The notes under the pieces are model-generated. The model was not told where the DNA came from, searched no databases, and saw only the letters and a program-made list of their open reading frames with translations. Below, piece by piece: positions 9,888 to 20,732 of a DNA stretch of 64,000 nt. Where the stretch lies: the NCBI GenBank assembly GCA_008081045.1, contig VMDC01000001.1, positions 124,001 to 188,000 of the forward strand, given 5' to 3'. Each line of letters opens with the position of its first letter. Within the stretch, counting starts at the first letter, position 1. The DNA comes from Gammaproteobacteria bacterium (GTDB lineage Bacteria; Pseudomonadota; Gammaproteobacteria; Pseudomonadales; Pseudohongiellaceae). The position numbers and the translations under genes were made by a program.

Positions 9888-11054
9888 TCAGATGCTGCCG
9901 GTTTCCAGTTCAAATAATTGTCTGAGAATCCGCCGCCATTGAATATATTGCTCCGCCATGGTCCCACTCAGGCCATGTACCTGCTCATTCAGTTCGAGGA
10001 TGGCTGGTGCCAGTTCCTGGTTGAATCCGGCAGCCAGCTCCTGAAATTCCTGCCGGTAGATCTTGCTCCAGCGGTAGCGGTTGTAACGCTGTGTCATCGT
10101 GAGATAGCCGCTGCTGCTGCTGAAGAAATCCTGGCTAACAGGCTCCTGTTCGCGACTGACAAGTTGCTCCTGCTGATCGTAGGAGTGCCGACGCCACATG
10201 ATATAGGCCTGCACCATTTCATCGTGCAGGGCTCCGTAATATTCATCGACGGTATCGATGAACACATGGTGTCTGACGCGCATATCCTTTACCCGGGCGA
10301 GCATCGGGTCGTTTTCCGCAGGCAGACTGGCCGCCTCGAGAAGGCCCGCGTCATTGGTCGTGAGCATGTGTCCGAAGGACTCCGGTGACAGATCGTTTGC
10401 GTAGACTAAGGTTGAAACATCCCGAATTGTCTGCAGATCGCTGACAGACAGCTTGTCTCTGATGGTCACCAGGTCATTGCCAATATTCTCATAGAGATCC
10501 AGATAAGGCTCCTGATGCTCAGAGGGAATAAAGGGTCTGGAGGGAGTAAATCGAATGTCCTCCGGGTAATCTGACAGCATCGCCGCATCCCCGTAGATCG
10601 CGCTCAACCAGCTGCGACCAGTGCTGTCTGTTGCGTCGATCTGAAGGGCCAGTTCAGTGCCGCTGGAGCGGAGGATTTTCCCGCTGATCAGCAAATCCAC
10701 CGATGGGTCGGCTTCGGGCAGTACCCTCACGGCCCCCCATTGCTGTGACTCGATCAGCACCTTGCGCAGCAAAAATGGCAGATAACGAATCTCTTTCTCT
10801 CGCACTTCCGCAAAAACTCGATCGCCATAGGTTCGCGCTGCGGACTCGTCCTCGTCATTTTCGAACACGATGATGCCAATATCGAGCAGCTGATGCTGAG
10901 CGGGCTCGATTTCGGCAATGTTGAGACTGACTTCTCCGACCTGCGGATAGGCAACCGGTTCGACTGTCGGAGTGTTCAGTGCTGTGCAGGCAGCCAGCGG
11001 CAGTAGCAATACGACAGACAGCCTGCGGACCAGCCAGAAGGGATGCTCAGTCAT
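9888..11054 (-). CDS. Hypothetical lipoprotein
   Basis: Lipobox LLPLAACTA; overlaps the upstream gene by 8 nt, consistent with an operon. Confidence 0.7.
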   Translation of the reverse strand: MTEHPFWLVRRLSVVLLLPLAACTALNTPTVEPVAYPQVGEVSLNIAEIEPAQHQLLDIGIIVFENDEDESAARTYGDRVFAEVREKEIRYLPFLLRKVLIESQQWGAVRVLPEADPSVDLLISGKILRSSGTELALQIDATDSTGRSWLSAIYGDAAMLSDYPEDIRFTPSRPFIPSEHQEPYLDLYENIGNDLVTIRDKLSVSDLQTIRDVSTLVYANDLSPESFGHMLTTNDAGLLEAASLPAENDPMLARVKDMRVRHHVFIDTVDEYYGALHDEMVQAYIMWRRHSYDQQEQLVSREQEPVSQDFFSSSSGYLTMTQRYNRYRWSKIYRQEFQELAAGFNQELAPAILELNEQVHGLSGTMAEQYIQWRRILRQLFELETGSI

Positions 11055-11811
11055 TGGCTAATGGGGTCACCTGACTGCACACTCTGCCACGGGTTACGGT
11101 AAGCACACAGTTGAGGTTATCAGCGCCGGCATCATAACGATTGAATGCCTGGATCAGGTTAAAAGGAGCAGAGCCTTTGTGGGAAATGCTGGTCACCAGG
11201 CGCAGCTCGTCTCCTGCTGCCGCCACATCGAATCGGTGGCTGATCTCAAGCTGATCCGGCAGGTTGATGATAAAGACAAGCTGTTGACCGTCCCAGCCGC
11301 AATATTCCTTGCCATGCTCGCTGGCGAAGGTTTCTCTGAGTCCGTGATCGACTGTGCAGATCAGGGGAGCTTCTCCGCGGCGCTCGATGCGTACCTCGTT
11401 CCGGTCCTGCTCGATATGCATAGTTGTCTGTCTGCTGACGTATTCAGCCAATCGGGCAAGAGTGATAATACTGGTGCCCCGTCCACCCAGAGAGTTTAGA
11501 TTCAGATTGCCCAGTGAGGCGCGCGGCAGGTTCCGTACCGTGACTCCCGAGCGCTGTTGCGCGGCCCGTTCCTGGCGGATCGTCAACAGGCGGTTAAGCT
11601 CATCTTCCCAACGGTCGCTCCGGTTGAAGTCTTTCTCCCAATCGCCGGCGAAATTCAAGCGGATAGGACGGTTCAGATCAAGCAGCGGCAAAGAATCAGC
11701 ACTTCGGTCAGCCTGCGCCTGCACCATTTTCAGTGGCAGCAGGCCAAGTGCGATCAGCAGCGCACAGCGTCGTAAATCTGCGGGTTGGAATTGTCGTGTG
11801 TTCCGAGCCAT
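11047..11811 (-). CDS. Hypothetical exported protein
   Basis: N-terminal hydrophobic segment ALLIALGLLPLKMVQAQA; overlaps 9888..11054. Confidence 0.65.
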   Translation of the reverse strand: MARNTRQFQPADLRRCALLIALGLLPLKMVQAQADRSADSLPLLDLNRPIRLNFAGDWEKDFNRSDRWEDELNRLLTIRQERAAQQRSGVTVRNLPRASLGNLNLNSLGGRGTSIITLARLAEYVSRQTTMHIEQDRNEVRIERRGEAPLICTVDHGLRETFASEHGKEYCGWDGQQLVFIINLPDQLEISHRFDVAAAGDELRLVTSISHKGSAPFNLIQAFNRYDAGADNLNCVLTVTRGRVCSQVTPLAND

Positions 11812-12029
11812 AACCGAACTGAACCCTTAGCCGAAACCTTTTCTGCGACTGCGGCACCCGAGAGATACCGGACTGTCCCGGGCGCGCATGCGTGAACAGA
11901 GTCTTTATCGTGATGCTACTTTAAACCAAAATCCTTTTAATTGCCTGCCCGGCAGCATGGACAAGTTCGGGTCAGGCTTTTATTCTCGAGTCATCCGGTT
12001 TTCTATCGCTATCCTATGAGGAGTACGCC

Positions 12030-12890
12030 ATGCTCAGGCATTTTACGCTTCTGGCTCTTTCAACTCTGGTTTGGTTCGTACCGCAGATGACGCTGGCCCA
12101 GCGTGATTTCAGTAACGTTGAAATCATCGCCCATCATGTCGCTGGCAGCGTGTATTACCTGGAGGGCGCGGGTGGCAACATCGGGCTTTCTGTCGGGGAA
12201 GACGGCGTGGTGATGATCGACGATCAGTATGCCCCGCTCACCGACAAGATTCTCGCGGCGATTCGTCAGCTTAATCAGGGCGAGATCAGGTTCCTGATCA
12301 ATACTCATGTGCATGGAGATCATACCGGCGGCAATGAGAATCTCGGGAAGATGGGTGTTCTTATCCTGGCCCGCGATGAGGTCAGGGTCAGGCTGGCAGC
12401 GCAGTCGCCGGCGGCCGCCCTGCCGGTGTTGACGTACAGTGACGCTATCACCATCCATCTGAACGGAGAGGAGGTTTACGCCTTCTCGGTTCCTCCTGCG
12501 CATACCGACGGCGACACGTTCATTCACTTTACGGAATCCGATGTGATTCACGCGGGTGACGTGTTCAGAACAACGGCGTTTCCTGTCATTGACACCAATA
12601 ATGGCGGCAGCCTCGAGGGATCGCTGCAGGCCCTGGGACTGCTGATCGGGGCCGCCGGACCGGACACCAAGATACTGCCCGGTCATGGCGAGATCTCATC
12701 GCGCTCGGATGTCATGGCCTTTCGCGACATGATCATTGACGTCAGCGGCCAGGTTGAAGACATGCTGGAGCAGGGGTTGAGCTATGAAGAGATCTCCGCG
12801 GCCAATCCGACTGAGGCTTACAATGGCCGATACGGCGATCCGGATCGATTTTTGCGGGCAGTCTTTACTGAGTTGGGCGGCGAATTCTAA
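12030..12890 (+). CDS. Exported MBL-fold metallo-hydrolase
   Basis: Signal peptide; NTHVHGDHTGG motif; downstream HAGDVF and LPGHGEI. Confidence 0.9.
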   Translation: MLRHFTLLALSTLVWFVPQMTLAQRDFSNVEIIAHHVAGSVYYLEGAGGNIGLSVGEDGVVMIDDQYAPLTDKILAAIRQLNQGEIRFLINTHVHGDHTGGNENLGKMGVLILARDEVRVRLAAQSPAAALPVLTYSDAITIHLNGEEVYAFSVPPAHTDGDTFIHFTESDVIHAGDVFRTTAFPVIDTNNGGSLEGSLQALGLLIGAAGPDTKILPGHGEISSRSDVMAFRDMIIDVSGQVEDMLEQGLSYEEISAANPTEAYNGRYGDPDRFLRAVFTELGGEF

Positions 12891-12956
12891 CTGCATGCTC
12901 TGGCACCGGGCTGGCTGTTATTCGGTACGGGAAACAGGTAATTAAGGAGTTGGTCA

Positions 12957-14237
12957 GTGATGGCAGTAAGAAGATTATCAATCAGAGTGGGGTATCTGGT
13001 GCTTTGCCTGACTTGTCTGCTCGCTGCGCAGTCCCGTGCGCAGGAATCCGCGGATGCAGTTCCGGCAGATCAGACTTTCGCGAATCGTTTCTGGCAGGCA
13101 GACTCTGAAGTATCCAGACTGGCACTGAGTGAAGAACTCCTGTTGAGTCAGCCAGACCCTGCTGCGCTTTTTGAATTGCTTAAAGCGGGGCCAGTCTACT
13201 CGGATGAGGTCCCCCTTGGTGAGCACGTGCTGGCGAGAACGAACAACGCCGGGACGGAGTTTCCCTACATGATCAATATTCCCCAGGACTACGATCCGCA
13301 GAGGCAATGGCCCGTTGAGTTTGTTCTGCACGGCGGTGTCGGCCGGCCAAAGCCGGCAGCCGGAGAAAATTTCTGGCAACGAAGCTATAACAGAATAGGT
13401 CAGCCGGGACGCATTACTGTTGTGCCACTGGCCTGGTCCGGAGCTGTCTGGTGGCAGGATGAGCAGGCGGACAGCTTGCTTGCTATTCTCAACAGCCTGA
13501 AATCTACCTACAACATCGATGAGAATCGGGTATCTCTGACCGGCATATCCGATGGCGGCACGGGCGCTTATTTCTTCGCGTTCAAGCAGCCCACCCAGTG
13601 GGCATCTTTTCTTCCCTACATCGGACATCCAGGTGTGTTGCGCAATCCTCAAAGTGGAGGCGGTTACCGGCTTTATTTCGAAAATCTGATGAATAAACCG
13701 CTGTACATTGTGAACGGCGAGAATGACCGCCTGTACCCGGCAGCATCGCTGTCATCATTTATGGATATCCTCAAGGACGTCGGCGTTCCCCACACCTGGA
13801 CTGTCATTGCGGAAGGCGGGCATAACACGGAATGGCTGCCGGATTACCTGGATGAAGTCGAACAATTCAAATCCTCGAATCCGAGGGACCCTTTCCCGAG
13901 TGTTATTCAGTGGGTTGCAGACCGGACTGACCGCTACAATCGAAATCATTGGATTCAGATTGACGGAATCAATGGGGATGATCGGCCGGCCCTGTTGCAG
14001 GTGGATCGCAGCAACAATCTGATCTCGGTCGAGGCGCGAGGCATCGAGCAATTCAGGCTGTTGTTGAGCCCAGATTTCATTGATTTTGCCAGGCCTGTCC
14101 GGGTCGTGGTGAATGGTGAAAGCCAGTTTTATGACACGGTTGAGCAGAGCGCCGAATCACTGCTCAGATTAGCCTCACGCGATCTGGATCGTTCCATGCT
14201 GTTCACCGCTGAGCTGAGCATTTCACTGACGGATTAG
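12957..14237 (+). CDS. Exported alpha/beta-hydrolase (esterase/PHB-depolymerase-like)
   Basis: Signal peptide; GISDGGTGAYFFA nucleophile elbow; EGGHNTEW C-terminal His region. Confidence 0.78.
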   Translation: MMAVRRLSIRVGYLVLCLTCLLAAQSRAQESADAVPADQTFANRFWQADSEVSRLALSEELLLSQPDPAALFELLKAGPVYSDEVPLGEHVLARTNNAGTEFPYMINIPQDYDPQRQWPVEFVLHGGVGRPKPAAGENFWQRSYNRIGQPGRITVVPLAWSGAVWWQDEQADSLLAILNSLKSTYNIDENRVSLTGISDGGTGAYFFAFKQPTQWASFLPYIGHPGVLRNPQSGGGYRLYFENLMNKPLYIVNGENDRLYPAASLSSFMDILKDVGVPHTWTVIAEGGHNTEWLPDYLDEVEQFKSSNPRDPFPSVIQWVADRTDRYNRNHWIQIDGINGDDRPALLQVDRSNNLISVEARGIEQFRLLLSPDFIDFARPVRVVVNGESQFYDTVEQSAESLLRLASRDLDRSMLFTAELSISLTD

Positions 14238-14308
14238 TATGCTGGGTCCTGATTTCTCAATCGCGCGTCACTGATGCGCTCTTTCACCGATAACGGGTAA
14301 TTGCTGCG

Positions 14309-16483
14309 ATGACTTATGTCCAGAGAGGCGGCCTGAGGGTCGACCCGATTCTTGCAGATTTTGTTGAGTCTGAGCTGCTGGCCCGTCTCCCGTTGACGCC
14401 TGACGTTTTCTGGATAAACGCAGAAGCCCTGTTCGAACAGTTTACCCCCCGCAATGCGGCTTTGCTGGCTCAGCGCCTGAGCCTGCAGGAACAAATTGAT
14501 GGCTGGCACCGGAAGCACCCCGGCAAGCCTGAACAGGCTGATTATCTGTCCTTCTTATCCCGTATCGGATACCTGACTGAGCCTGCCGGAGACTTTGTCA
14601 TTGAAACCGATCACGTAGACCGGGAAATCAGTCTGCAGGCCGGGCCGCAACTGGTGGTCCCGGTTAAGAACGCCCGCTTTGCCCTGAACGCAGCCAATGC
14701 CCGATGGGGCAGCCTGTACGATGCGCTGTATGGAACGGACGCGATTGACGAAGCAGATGGGGCACAAAAAGGGGGTGCCTACAACCCGATCCGCGGAGCA
14801 AAGGTCATCGCTTACGCCCGTGCAGTGCTGGATCAGGCCTGTCCGCTGCATTCTGCTTCCCATGCCGAAGCGGACGCTTATTTTATTGAGCAGGGGGAAT
14901 TGAGGGTTCGTACAGCAAGCGGTGTGACAGGGTTGTGTGATCCCACGCAATTCAAAGGATACACGGGGCCGGCTAAAGCGCCGGATGGCATCTTGCTGTG
15001 CAACAATAACTTGCATCTGGAAATCCAGATCGATCCCGCATCGGAGATTGGTCGCGATGATTCAGCAGGGATCAAAGATATCGTTCTTGAGGCGGCAGTG
15101 ACCACGATTCAGGATTGCGAGGACTCGGTTGCTGCAGTGGACGCTGAAGACAAAGTTGAGGTCTATCGCAACTGTCTCGGACTGATTACCGGCGAACTGG
15201 AAGAGACTTTCCAGAAGGGTGGCGTTCAGGTGACCCGGCGTCTCAGGGACAACCGGTCCTATCATGCGCCCGACGGTAGCCGGTTTGAGCTTCCCGGCCG
15301 GAGTCTGTTGCTGTTCCGTAACGTGGGACACCTGATGCGTAATCCAGCTATTCTCGATAAGCATGGCTGCGAAGTTTATGAAGGCTTACTCGATGCTCTG
15401 ATTACTGGCGCGATTGGTGCAATAGATATATTAGGTAAAGGTCCTCTGAGGAATTCTCGTGCTGGAAGTGTCTATATTGTCAAACCAAAAATGCACGGCC
15501 CGGAGGAAGTCAGATTTGCCTGCGATGTGTTCGCGGCAGTGGAAACGCTGCTGGGGCTTGAGCAGGGACGAATAAAACTGGGAATCATGGACGAGGAGCG
15601 CCGCACGACGGTGTCGCTGAAAGCCTGTATCAGGGAAGCAAAGAATCGTGTGGTTTTCATCAACACCGGGTTTCTCGATCGCACGGGAGATGAAATACAC
15701 ACAGCGATGGAGGCCGGGCCGATGGTGCCTAAGGCAGACATGAAAGCCTGTGCCTGGATCGCGGCGTACGAGCAGCACAATGTTCAGACGGGCCTGGCGT
15801 GCGGATTTCAGGGTCGCAGTCAGATCGGTAAGGGCATGTGGGCCATGCCGGATTTGATGGCCGCCATGCTTGAGCAGAAGCAGGCTCATCCCGAGGCCGG
15901 TGCCAACACAGCCTGGGTGCCTTCTCCGACAGCAGCCGTGCTGCATGCACTGCACTACCATCGCGTTGATGTGCACGAAGTGCAGGCGGCGCTGACAAAC
16001 CAGCCCCTCGCTGACAGGGAGGACATTCTCACGCTCCCGCTGCTCAGCGACCCCGGTGCGTTGACGAATGAGCAAATTCAGCGGGAGCTCGACAATAATG
16101 CTCAGAGTATTTTGGGTTACGTCGTGCGCTGGGTCGATCAGGGAATCGGCTGCTCTAAGGTGCCGGACATCAATAATGTCGGACTGATGGAGGACCGGGC
16201 GACGCTGAGAATTTCTTCACAGCACATCGCCAACTGGCTCCGGCACGAAATATGTACTGAACAACAGGTAAAGGAAACCTTGCTGCGAATGGCGGCCGTA
16301 GTGGATGAGCAAAACTGTCATGACCCACTGTATGAAGCCATGGCTCAGGATCCGGACCGGTCCATTGCCTTTCAGGCAGCCTGTGATCTGGTGTTTAAAG
16401 GGTGTGAACAGCCAAATGGTTACACCGAACCGTTACTGCATCGGGCCCGTCTGGCAAAAAAGGCAGAAAAACGCCGCTCTTAG
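14309..16483 (+). CDS. glcB: Malate synthase G
   Basis: 724 aa; [62 protein letters not shown] are characteristic of GlcB. Confidence 0.96.
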   Translation: MTYVQRGGLRVDPILADFVESELLARLPLTPDVFWINAEALFEQFTPRNAALLAQRLSLQEQIDGWHRKHPGKPEQADYLSFLSRIGYLTEPAGDFVIETDHVDREISLQAGPQLVVPVKNARFALNAANARWGSLYDALYGTDAIDEADGAQKGGAYNPIRGAKVIAYARAVLDQACPLHSASHAEADAYFIEQGELRVRTASGVTGLCDPTQFKGYTGPAKAPDGILLCNNNLHLEIQIDPASEIGRDDSAGIKDIVLEAAVTTIQDCEDSVAAVDAEDKVEVYRNCLGLITGELEETFQKGGVQVTRRLRDNRSYHAPDGSRFELPGRSLLLFRNVGHLMRNPAILDKHGCEVYEGLLDALITGAIGAIDILGKGPLRNSRAGSVYIVKPKMHGPEEVRFACDVFAAVETLLGLEQGRIKLGIMDEERRTTVSLKACIREAKNRVVFINTGFLDRTGDEIHTAMEAGPMVPKADMKACAWIAAYEQHNVQTGLACGFQGRSQIGKGMWAMPDLMAAMLEQKQAHPEAGANTAWVPSPTAAVLHALHYHRVDVHEVQAALTNQPLADREDILTLPLLSDPGALTNEQIQRELDNNAQSILGYVVRWVDQGIGCSKVPDINNVGLMEDRATLRISSQHIANWLRHEICTEQQVKETLLRMAAVVDEQNCHDPLYEAMAQDPDRSIAFQAACDLVFKGCEQPNGYTEPLLHRARLAKKAEKRRS

Positions 16484-16577
16484 GCGGATAATGCGGCGGG
16501 CATGCTATACCCGCAGCCGTGAATTTGTCATGATGGACGGCAGAAGGGAGCAAACAAAAAAACAAGAGGTATTCGTT

Positions 16578-17699
16578 ATGGCTCATTTGATCAGACTGAC
16601 TCTGATGCTGATTGGGGTTACGCTGACCGCGCAGGTACTGGCGCAGGGCAACGCCCGAGGGACTATCGGTGACAGCCCCTATACTGTGATCTCGGGGTGG
16701 GCAGATCCGTTTCAGGAAGAGGGCTTCGCCTTTGGCGGCAACTCCGGTGTCTGGGCAGAGTCTGAGGACAGAATCATCATTGCCCAGCGTGGTGAGACAC
16801 GCCTGCCTTACCCGGTTCCGGAAAATTTTCCCGGCTATGCCGGCTTTCTGGGTATCAACACTCTGCGAGAAACCAACCGGCGAACCTGGCAGAACTGCCT
16901 GTATGTCGTGAACGGTGACGGAGAGGTTCTGGAGATCTGGGACCATCTTGACTATCTTTGCGAGGGCTCTGATGGCCCCGGGCCGCACCGGGTACGCATC
17001 AGTCCCTACGACCCTGAGCAGCGTATCTGGCTGGTCAATGAGACCTTCCACCAGATCTATGTGCTGGCTAATGACGGCAGCGAAGTGCTCGCGACTTATG
17101 GCGAGAAACTGGTGCCCGGCAACGATGCGACCCACTTTGGACGCCCGCAAGATGTGGCCTTCATGCCTGATGGGCGTATCCTGGTCGCAGACGGCCTGGA
17201 CAATCACCGGGTCATTGTCTACGACAATGACATGAATTATCTGGGTGAGTTCGGGGGTTATGGTGACGGTCCCGGCCAGTTCAACACGATTCATGCACTG
17301 GGAATCGGGCCTGAAGGTCGCGTGTTTGTTCTGGACCGTTCCGGCGGAGAAGTGAATCTGTTCAGATCGACTGATGACCCGGCGGTGTTTGAATTTGAGC
17401 GTTCCATCGGTTCGCCGCTGACCTTGCCGCTGGACATCATCGTGAATGAAAACGATTTCTGGATCACCGATCTGGGGCCACTGCGGTTTCTGAACTTTGA
17501 TTTTGAGGGCAACCTGAAATACACCTGGCTCGTGCCTCTCGAGTTGCCGGACGGGTACATTGAAGTGCATACCTTCACAGTTGATCCAGCCGGCAACTTG
17601 ATCGGTGGCGACAATCAGTACGGCCGCTCACAGAAATTTGTGCCAAAGCCGGACGCCGATGCAGAATTGCTGATCGAGCCACCCTGGTACCAGCGGTAG
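16578..17699 (+). CDS. Exported NHL-type six-bladed beta-propeller protein
   Basis: Signal peptide MAHLIRLTLMLIGVTLTAQVLAQ; FGRPQDVAFMPDGRILVADGLDNHRVIVYD. Confidence 0.83.
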   Translation: MAHLIRLTLMLIGVTLTAQVLAQGNARGTIGDSPYTVISGWADPFQEEGFAFGGNSGVWAESEDRIIIAQRGETRLPYPVPENFPGYAGFLGINTLRETNRRTWQNCLYVVNGDGEVLEIWDHLDYLCEGSDGPGPHRVRISPYDPEQRIWLVNETFHQIYVLANDGSEVLATYGEKLVPGNDATHFGRPQDVAFMPDGRILVADGLDNHRVIVYDNDMNYLGEFGGYGDGPGQFNTIHALGIGPEGRVFVLDRSGGEVNLFRSTDDPAVFEFERSIGSPLTLPLDIIVNENDFWITDLGPLRFLNFDFEGNLKYTWLVPLELPDGYIEVHTFTVDPAGNLIGGDNQYGRSQKFVPKPDADAELLIEPPWYQR

Positions 17700-17750
17700 C
17701 AGCGCCCGGGAAACGGGTGCGCTTGCCGGTTCAGCCTCAGTTGAGGAGCG

Positions 17751-18704
17751 ATGCTGATGAACAGACTGCCTAAGCCAGTAACGCGCGCCATGCTGTGGCT
17801 GGCAGCCGCTTTGCTGTCTCTGTCAGCAGCCGCGCAGGACGAAACGGTCAGGCTGAATAAACTGATTGAGATGTTCCAGCGCGGTGAACCGGCATTTGGT
17901 CTCTTGTCGTTTGACTACTCGCTCAGCAATGCCAGATCACTCGCTTCGTCGGGACTGGATTTTGTACTGATTGATATGGAGCACGCGCCATTTGATGTCG
18001 AGCGTTTGCGCGCTTTCCTGCTGGGAATGACGAACAAGCGCGCCATCATGAAAAAGGGCAGTTTGCAACCGGATGTGGTGCCCTTCGTCAGAGTCCCGGC
18101 AACGGGTGGCGCAGATGAGCTGGTCGCCCAGGCTAAACAGGTGCTGGATGTTGGCGCGTTCGGCGTGATGTTTCCTGCAATACACAACCGCGAGCACGCA
18201 GAAATTGCGGTGCGCGCCACGCGTTATCCGCAAATCAACGGCGCGCAGGACTTCGAGCCGCCCGGTCTCAGAGGGCGCAATCCGTCAAACGCTGTCTGGT
18301 ACTGGGGCATACAGGACTATCACTCCCGCGCTGATGTGTGGCCTCTGGACGCAGAGGGCGAGCTGCTGGCCATCATGTTTATTGAATCCCCGGAAGGCGT
18401 CGCCAACATTGAGGAGATCATTACGGTCCCCGGAGTGGGCGGGATATTTATCGGCCCGTCCGATTTAAGCACTTCGATGGGCTACGCCAGTCCGTCAGAA
18501 CCGGCGGTCGAAGAAGCCATTCAGCAGGTGCTGGCGTCGTGTCTTGCCCATGACGTCCCGTGCGCGATTACCACCAATGCCCGCACGGTCGAGCAGCGCA
18601 TCAGTCAGGGCTTCCGGTTTGTTACCGTAGGTCTTGATTCGGGTTTGCCGGCCGGCGCGCGCAGCGCTCTGCAGCTTGGTCGGCAGGCAGCGGGACAGAA
18701 TTAG
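17751..18704 (+). CDS. HpcH/HpaI aldolase family protein with N-terminal signal peptide
   Basis: LDFVLIDMEHAPFDVERL, FIESPEGVANIEEI, VGGIFIGPSDLSTSMG; preceded by MLWLAAALLSLSAAAQ. Confidence 0.85.
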   Translation: MLMNRLPKPVTRAMLWLAAALLSLSAAAQDETVRLNKLIEMFQRGEPAFGLLSFDYSLSNARSLASSGLDFVLIDMEHAPFDVERLRAFLLGMTNKRAIMKKGSLQPDVVPFVRVPATGGADELVAQAKQVLDVGAFGVMFPAIHNREHAEIAVRATRYPQINGAQDFEPPGLRGRNPSNAVWYWGIQDYHSRADVWPLDAEGELLAIMFIESPEGVANIEEIITVPGVGGIFIGPSDLSTSMGYASPSEPAVEEAIQQVLASCLAHDVPCAITTNARTVEQRISQGFRFVTVGLDSGLPAGARSALQLGRQAAGQN

Positions 18705-19834
18705 CCTCCCGCTGGCCTCTCACTTGTAATCAGGGCACGACCGAGCTCTGCCAGAAATGGCACGCCCAGCTCCTCATATTCATACTCGTCATCATTGAAG
18801 GTCTGATTGGCATTGACGTGGATACTCGCGCTGATGATGAACTCTCTTCCCGACCGCGTATCCCGGATATAGGCGGTGTCCGTCAGATAGCCATAGGCCC
18901 AGCCGGATTTATTGGCGATTTTGAGATGCGGCGGCGCAGGATCAACAGAATCCCCCAAAATCAGAAACTTTCCGTATCCGTCAGGATACTCTTGTGGATC
19001 AAAACCGGTTTCGCGTGGATATCGCTGCATGATGCTGAGTACAAACTGACGCTGCGCTTCAGAAAGGCTGAAGCGCTGGGCAGGTGTAAAGCGTTCCGGC
19101 AAGACCAGTCGGGTCAGCATGGCGTGCAGCGTTCGCAGCGGCAGAAAATTTTTCTCGCTGAAATCAAAAGGCGCTTCGATTCTTGAGCCGTTTTCGTAAT
19201 AGGCGATGCCCTTTTCCAGACCTGCAACATCCGGAATGGCTATGGGCCGACTCACCGTGGGCCCGACTCTGATTGGCGCGCCCGTTTCCTGAGAAAAATA
19301 GAGCGATTTGGTGGTCAGAGCGTCTGATTCGGGCACTGACAGGCGATGGGAGATTCTGGCGTTGAGGCGTTTATCTGCCAGTCTGGAGTTAATGTCGTCC
19401 TTGCCAAGAAATTCGAACAGCCGATTGTAGGCGTCGTTATCGCTGATTACGAACAGCTTAATCAATTCGTTAGTCACGCTGGTGCCGACGTTCTCGCCCT
19501 CCACAACAAAGCGGCTATAGCGATCTATGCGCGGATCTTCAAGCAGGCGTTCCAACGCCAGCAGCGCGACCGGAAACTTCACTGTGCTAGCGGGATAGTG
19601 ATAGCGCCCGTCGGCAACCTCAAATTCGTCTTCGATCAGCTCGATTTGGCCATCACTACCGCGAACAATTTCGGTAAAGAGTATCTGCACCTCGTGAGCA
19701 TCGGGATTATCCATTACCGCTCGGATTTGTGGTGCATCAGAGCGCAGCACCTGCTGAATAGGCCCGGCCTGACTGCCTCCGGCGAAGCAGCAGAAGCAAA
19801 AAGTGACCGTCATGAGCTGTTTAAGCGGGTTCAT
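18701..19834 (-). CDS. Serine hydrolase (class A beta-lactamase-like fold)
   Basis: Signal peptide; YPASTVKFPVALLAL (SxxK) and SDNDAYNRLFEFLG (SDN-like). Confidence 0.8.
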   Translation of the reverse strand: MNPLKQLMTVTFCFCCFAGGSQAGPIQQVLRSDAPQIRAVMDNPDAHEVQILFTEIVRGSDGQIELIEDEFEVADGRYHYPASTVKFPVALLALERLLEDPRIDRYSRFVVEGENVGTSVTNELIKLFVISDNDAYNRLFEFLGKDDINSRLADKRLNARISHRLSVPESDALTTKSLYFSQETGAPIRVGPTVSRPIAIPDVAGLEKGIAYYENGSRIEAPFDFSEKNFLPLRTLHAMLTRLVLPERFTPAQRFSLSEAQRQFVLSIMQRYPRETGFDPQEYPDGYGKFLILGDSVDPAPPHLKIANKSGWAYGYLTDTAYIRDTRSGREFIISASIHVNANQTFNDDEYEYEELGVPFLAELGRALITSERPAGG

Positions 19835-19940
19835 CAGAGTTGATCTGCTTGAGTGCGTGACTACGAATTGATGGGCGACGCGTGCTTATCCGGTGCTGTC
19901 GCGGGACAGTCCTTGGCTGGCTTGTTAGTATGACGGAGCT

Positions 19941-20732
19941 ATGATTGAGTTGCAAAATGTCCGGAAATCTTACGATGGTGGCAAGACCTTTGCTGTCTCG
20001 GATGTCTCTTTTCGTGTTAGACGGGGAGAGTTGCTTGGCCTGATCGGAGAATCAGGCTGCGGCAAGACGTCTACGCTTAAGATGATAAACCGGCTTGAGC
20101 AGCCCAGCAGCGGCGAAATTCTGGTGAACGGTGAAAACGTTCGCCAGCAGAATGCGGAACAGCTACGGCGAAATATTGGCTATGTGTTTCAGGGCATTGG
20201 TCTGTTCCCCCATTACACCGTGGCGGAAAATGTGTGCACCGTGCCTGAGTTACTTGCATGGCCTCCGAGCGCCGTGCTCGAACGCTGCCGAGTCGTTCTG
20301 GAGCTGGTGGGCTTAGCCCCAGCGCAATTTGCAGACAGATTTCCTTCTCAGCTTTCCGGCGGGCAGCAGCAGCGGGTCGGTGTTGCCAGAGCCCTGGCCG
20401 CTCAACCGGAACTGGTATTGATGGACGAGCCCTTCGGGGCGCTTGATCCGATTACCAGGGCTGACCTGCAGGAAGAGTTCAAGAGTATCCAGCGCCAACT
20501 TGAGCTTACCGTTATCATGGTCACCCATGATATGACAGAAGCGCTGCTCATGGCCGATCGCATTGCCGTCATGAATCAGGGAAAAGTGCTTCAGATTGGC
20601 TCGCCCACAGAGTTGCTTAATGCGCCTTCTGACCCTTATGTCCGAAAGTTGATTGAAATGCCAAAGCGGCGTGCGGATCGTCTGGATCAGATTCTCGATG
20701 CTGACAGCCACCGGGCGGAACGACATGACTGA
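19941..20732 (+). CDS. ABC transporter ATP-binding protein, glycine betaine/choline (Opu/ProV) type
   Basis: Walker A GESGCGKT, signature LSGGQQQRVGVARAL, Walker B LVLMDEPFGALD. Confidence 0.93.
   Translation: MIELQNVRKSYDGGKTFAVSDVSFRVRRGELLGLIGESGCGKTSTLKMINRLEQPSSGEILVNGENVRQQNAEQLRRNIGYVFQGIGLFPHYTVAENVCTVPELLAWPPSAVLERCRVVLELVGLAPAQFADRFPSQLSGGQQQRVGVARALAAQPELVLMDEPFGALDPITRADLQEEFKSIQRQLELTVIMVTHDMTEALLMADRIAVMNQGKVLQIGSPTELLNAPSDPYVRKLIEMPKRRADRLDQILDADSHRAERHD

Noticed and set aside
16395-17570. 391-aa minus-strand ORF
   Set aside because: Shadow of the NHL-propeller gene at 16578..17699; no recognisable motif or signal.
18701-19834. Acquired antibiotic-resistance beta-lactamase
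   Set aside because: SxxK and SDN-like motifs are present, but the protein looks like a chromosomal serine hydrolase. There is no mobile context and resistance cannot be inferred from sequence reading.
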